Below are positions 62,540-64,000 of a stretch of DNA of 64,000 nucleotides, in pieces. The translations under genes were made by a program, and so were the position numbers. The DNA is from Blautia hydrogenotrophica DSM 10507. GTDB lineage: Bacteria; Bacillota; Clostridia; Lachnospirales; Lachnospiraceae. The DNA is taken from NCBI RefSeq assembly GCF_034356035.1, contig NZ_CP136423.1, positions 2,914,001 to 2,978,000 on the forward strand. The letters run 5' to 3'. Numbering within the stretch: position 1 is the stretch's first letter; the number at the start of each line of letters is the position of its first letter. Below the pieces are notes generated by a model, which saw nothing but the letters and a program-made list of their open reading frames with translations, was not told the DNA's origin and made no database searches.

Positions 62540-63604
62540 CTACTTTCCCTCCTGTCCTTCCATTAAAATTCTTCTCGCTTCGACAAGGATATCATCTGGT
62601 TCAGGTACATCAAAGAATGAGCCCACAAATCCCACTGGATACCGGCAACCTGTCGCCAATTTTACGTCATCCACCATTTGGCCCAGAATATTAATTTCCA
62701 CGGATATAAATCCCTTCACATTTTTCAGATTTTCAAACGCTTTTACTGGAAACGGCCAAAGTGTAATCGGTCTTATGAGTCCGAGTTTCAAGCCTTCCGC
62801 ACGCCCCATTTCCACAGCTTCTTTACAAATTCTGGAGCTGCACCCATACGCCACGAGAATGATTTGTGCATCTTCCGTCTGATAACTTTCCCAACGTTGC
62901 TCCTTCTCCTCTATCATCGCGTATCTTGCACGAAGAGTTTTTGGATAATCAAAATCCGTATAGAACACATTTTGAATTGTCTTATGCAGATCATCTCCTT
63001 TACAGCCTTTCAAGGTCCAGTCATAAGTATCAATATCAAATGCTTCCTGGAATTCTGGTAATTCTACCCCTTCCATCATCTGGCCAATTGCTGCGTCCGA
63101 CCCAATCAATACCGGATGACGATACTTTTCTGATAAATCAAATGCCAACGGCATCAAGTCAACATTTTCCTGTACCGAAGCCGGTGCCAAAACAATCGTC
63201 CGATAGTCTCCATGACCACCGCCCCTAGTAAGCTGCCAGTAATCTCCCTGTCCTTGTGAGATATCCCCCAGGCCAGAACCAATTCTCATCACATCAATGA
63301 TAACTCCCGGTATATCATTGGCACACAGATAAGAAATTCCTTCCTGCTTTAGTGTAAATCCAGGACCGGCCGAACTTGTCAGAACTCGTGCCCCAGCGCA
63401 GGAAGCTCCCATCAACATGTTAATTCCGGCCAATTCAGATTCTGTCTGAACAAATACTCCTCCGACCTCGTCCATTCTCCAAGATAAATACTCCAGTATT
63501 TCCGTCTGTGGTGTAATAGGATAGCCACTGTAAAAGCGACACCCCGCTCGCAAAGCAGCCTCTGCCAAAGCCTCATTTCCTTTCATCAATACTTTTTCAC
63601 TCAC
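62540..63604 (-). CDS. 2-oxoacid:ferredoxin oxidoreductase alpha subunit, second copy
   Basis: A 354-residue alpha subunit with MKGNEALAEAALRAGCRFYSGYPITPQTEI, GVFVQTESELAGINML, SSAGPGFTLKQEGISYL and IRPITLWPFP. It overlaps the delta gene by 4 nt. Block order matches the subunit at 26267, but ligand-pocket segments differ (HGDYRTIVLAPASVQ against HGGFRMLVYAPATVQ), which may reflect another substrate. Confidence 0.93.
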   Translation of the reverse strand: MSEKVLMKGNEALAEAALRAGCRFYSGYPITPQTEILEYLSWRMDEVGGVFVQTESELAGINMLMGASCAGARVLTSSAGPGFTLKQEGISYLCANDIPGVIIDVMRIGSGLGDISQGQGDYWQLTRGGGHGDYRTIVLAPASVQENVDLMPLAFDLSEKYRHPVLIGSDAAIGQMMEGVELPEFQEAFDIDTYDWTLKGCKGDDLHKTIQNVFYTDFDYPKTLRARYAMIEEKEQRWESYQTEDAQIILVAYGCSSRICKEAVEMGRAEGLKLGLIRPITLWPFPVKAFENLKNVKGFISVEINILGQMVDDVKLATGCRYPVGFVGSFFDVPEPDDILVEARRILMEGQEGK

Positions 63605-63819
63605 GCCTGCGCACCTCCTTCTGTTTCAACTATTTCGAACACATAGTCTGGACACACTTGGTAACAAGAACCACAGCAAGTACATTTTTCATCATCCACT
63701 CTGACTGTATCGTATAATTTTCCTTCCTGCCTAAAAAAAGAAAGCGCGTCACGAGGACATGCTGCAATGCAATATCCGCAGCTCTTACAGCGATTCCCGT
63801 CAATGATTAATTTGCTCAT
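63601..63819 (-). CDS. 2-oxoacid:ferredoxin oxidoreductase delta subunit, second copy (ferredoxin)
   Basis: A 72-residue 2x[4Fe-4S] ferredoxin subunit. The clusters are CKSCGYCIAACP and CTCCGSCYQVCP. It is the first gene of the second module, with a GGAGG site before the ATG and a promoter/operator about 75-115 nt upstream. It overlaps the alpha gene by 4 nt. Confidence 0.92.
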   Translation of the reverse strand: MSKLIIDGNRCKSCGYCIAACPRDALSFFRQEGKLYDTVRVDDEKCTCCGSCYQVCPDYVFEIVETEGGAQA

Positions 63820-63880
63820 ACGAATTATCCTCCTTCAATTTTTTAATACAGATATTCCTATCACTCTCGTTATGGTCTGG

Positions 63881-63933
63881 TGGTCTTACCATTAGACTAA
63901 TTTAAACCTATCATATTCACTATTTTTCGTCAA
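63881..63933 (-). promoter_or_regulatory. Promoter with GntR/FadR-type operator for the second fermentation module
   Basis: On the minus strand TTGACG (63933-63928), 17 nt and TAGGTT (63910-63905) form a sigma-A-like promoter. Just past the expected start is the palindrome TGGTAAGACCA (63891-63881), which matches the TGGT-N3-ACCA sites of FadR-subfamily GntR repressors such as PdhR/LldR. The position favours repression. No sigma-54 site is seen here. Confidence 0.6.
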
Positions 63934-64000
63934 TATTATTTTTCTTTTTCGTCTATATTCACAAAATTTCTGATAATTTATTATGCAAGTATTCTTTTTA

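Noticed and set aside
63820..64000. Possible sigma-54 promoter before the second fermentation module
   Set aside because: No GG-N10-GC pattern close to TTGGCAC-N5-TTGCW is present; the region has a sigma-A-like promoter instead.

Overview
The window looks like a chromosomal segment of a low-to-medium GC anaerobic Firmicute, most probably a Lachnospiraceae member (Clostridium cluster XIVa). The reasons are ferredoxin-linked 2-oxoacid oxidoreductases, the [FeFe]-hydrogenase maturase HydF, a sigma-54 gene beside a PrpR-type activator, a GXT-rich collagen-like protein of the BclA kind, and strong AGGAGG-type ribosome binding sites. I see no rRNA, tRNA, CRISPR array, phage module or intact insertion sequence. 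The assignment rests on gene content only.

Region 1 (1-14319, minus strand) is a surface-polysaccharide operon with a clear promoter before rfbB. It holds all four dTDP-L-rhamnose genes (rfbB, rfbA, rfbC, rfbD), an ABC exporter (permease plus Wzt-like ATPase), a methyltransferase, an atypical kinase-fold protein with a coiled-coil tail, two tandem paralogous twin-domain GT2 glycosyltransferases, and a YfhO-type membrane protein cut by the window edge. A rhamnose-containing wall glycan is the likely product. Region 2 (14384-21149) holds a DUF2142 membrane protein, a lipoprotein, a HAD phosphatase, a secreted GH25 lysozyme with wall-binding repeats, and the decayed remains of an NhaC-type antiporter.

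Region 3 (21150-32212) is the most interesting system. It is an operon for oxidative fermentation of (probably branched-chain) amino acids: a P-loop ATPase, a four-subunit 2-oxoacid:ferredoxin oxidoreductase, a CoA-transferase, the BrnQ importer and an aminotransferase. It starts at a perfect sigma-54 -24/-12 promoter with large dyads upstream. Next comes the gene for a PrpR_N-type sigma-54 activator, broken by one extra G in a run of seven, and then rpoN itself. This gives a self-contained sigma factor, activator, promoter and operon unit with a possible phase-variation switch. Region 8 (55690-63933) is a second module with the same logic but different transporters, a two-subunit CoA-transferase and a GntR-like operator.

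Regions 4 to 7 lie between the two modules. They hold a DegT-family sugar aminotransferase with an apparently leaderless mRNA, a CBS-domain protein, a polar amino acid ABC importer, an XRE regulator translationally coupled to dapF, a glutamine-amidotransferase-only protein, a two-component system with its lipoprotein, hydF, a LysR / CoA-disulfide reductase-rhodanese / sulfite-reductase-like cluster, the collagen-like protein with a sigma-K-like promoter, an AI-2E family transporter, a HAD phosphatase, an NCS2 purine permease and a DMT transporter. Three copies of an intergenic repeat abut terminators at 34 kb, 50 kb and 54.7 kb, and a different structured element lies inside the region 3 operon.
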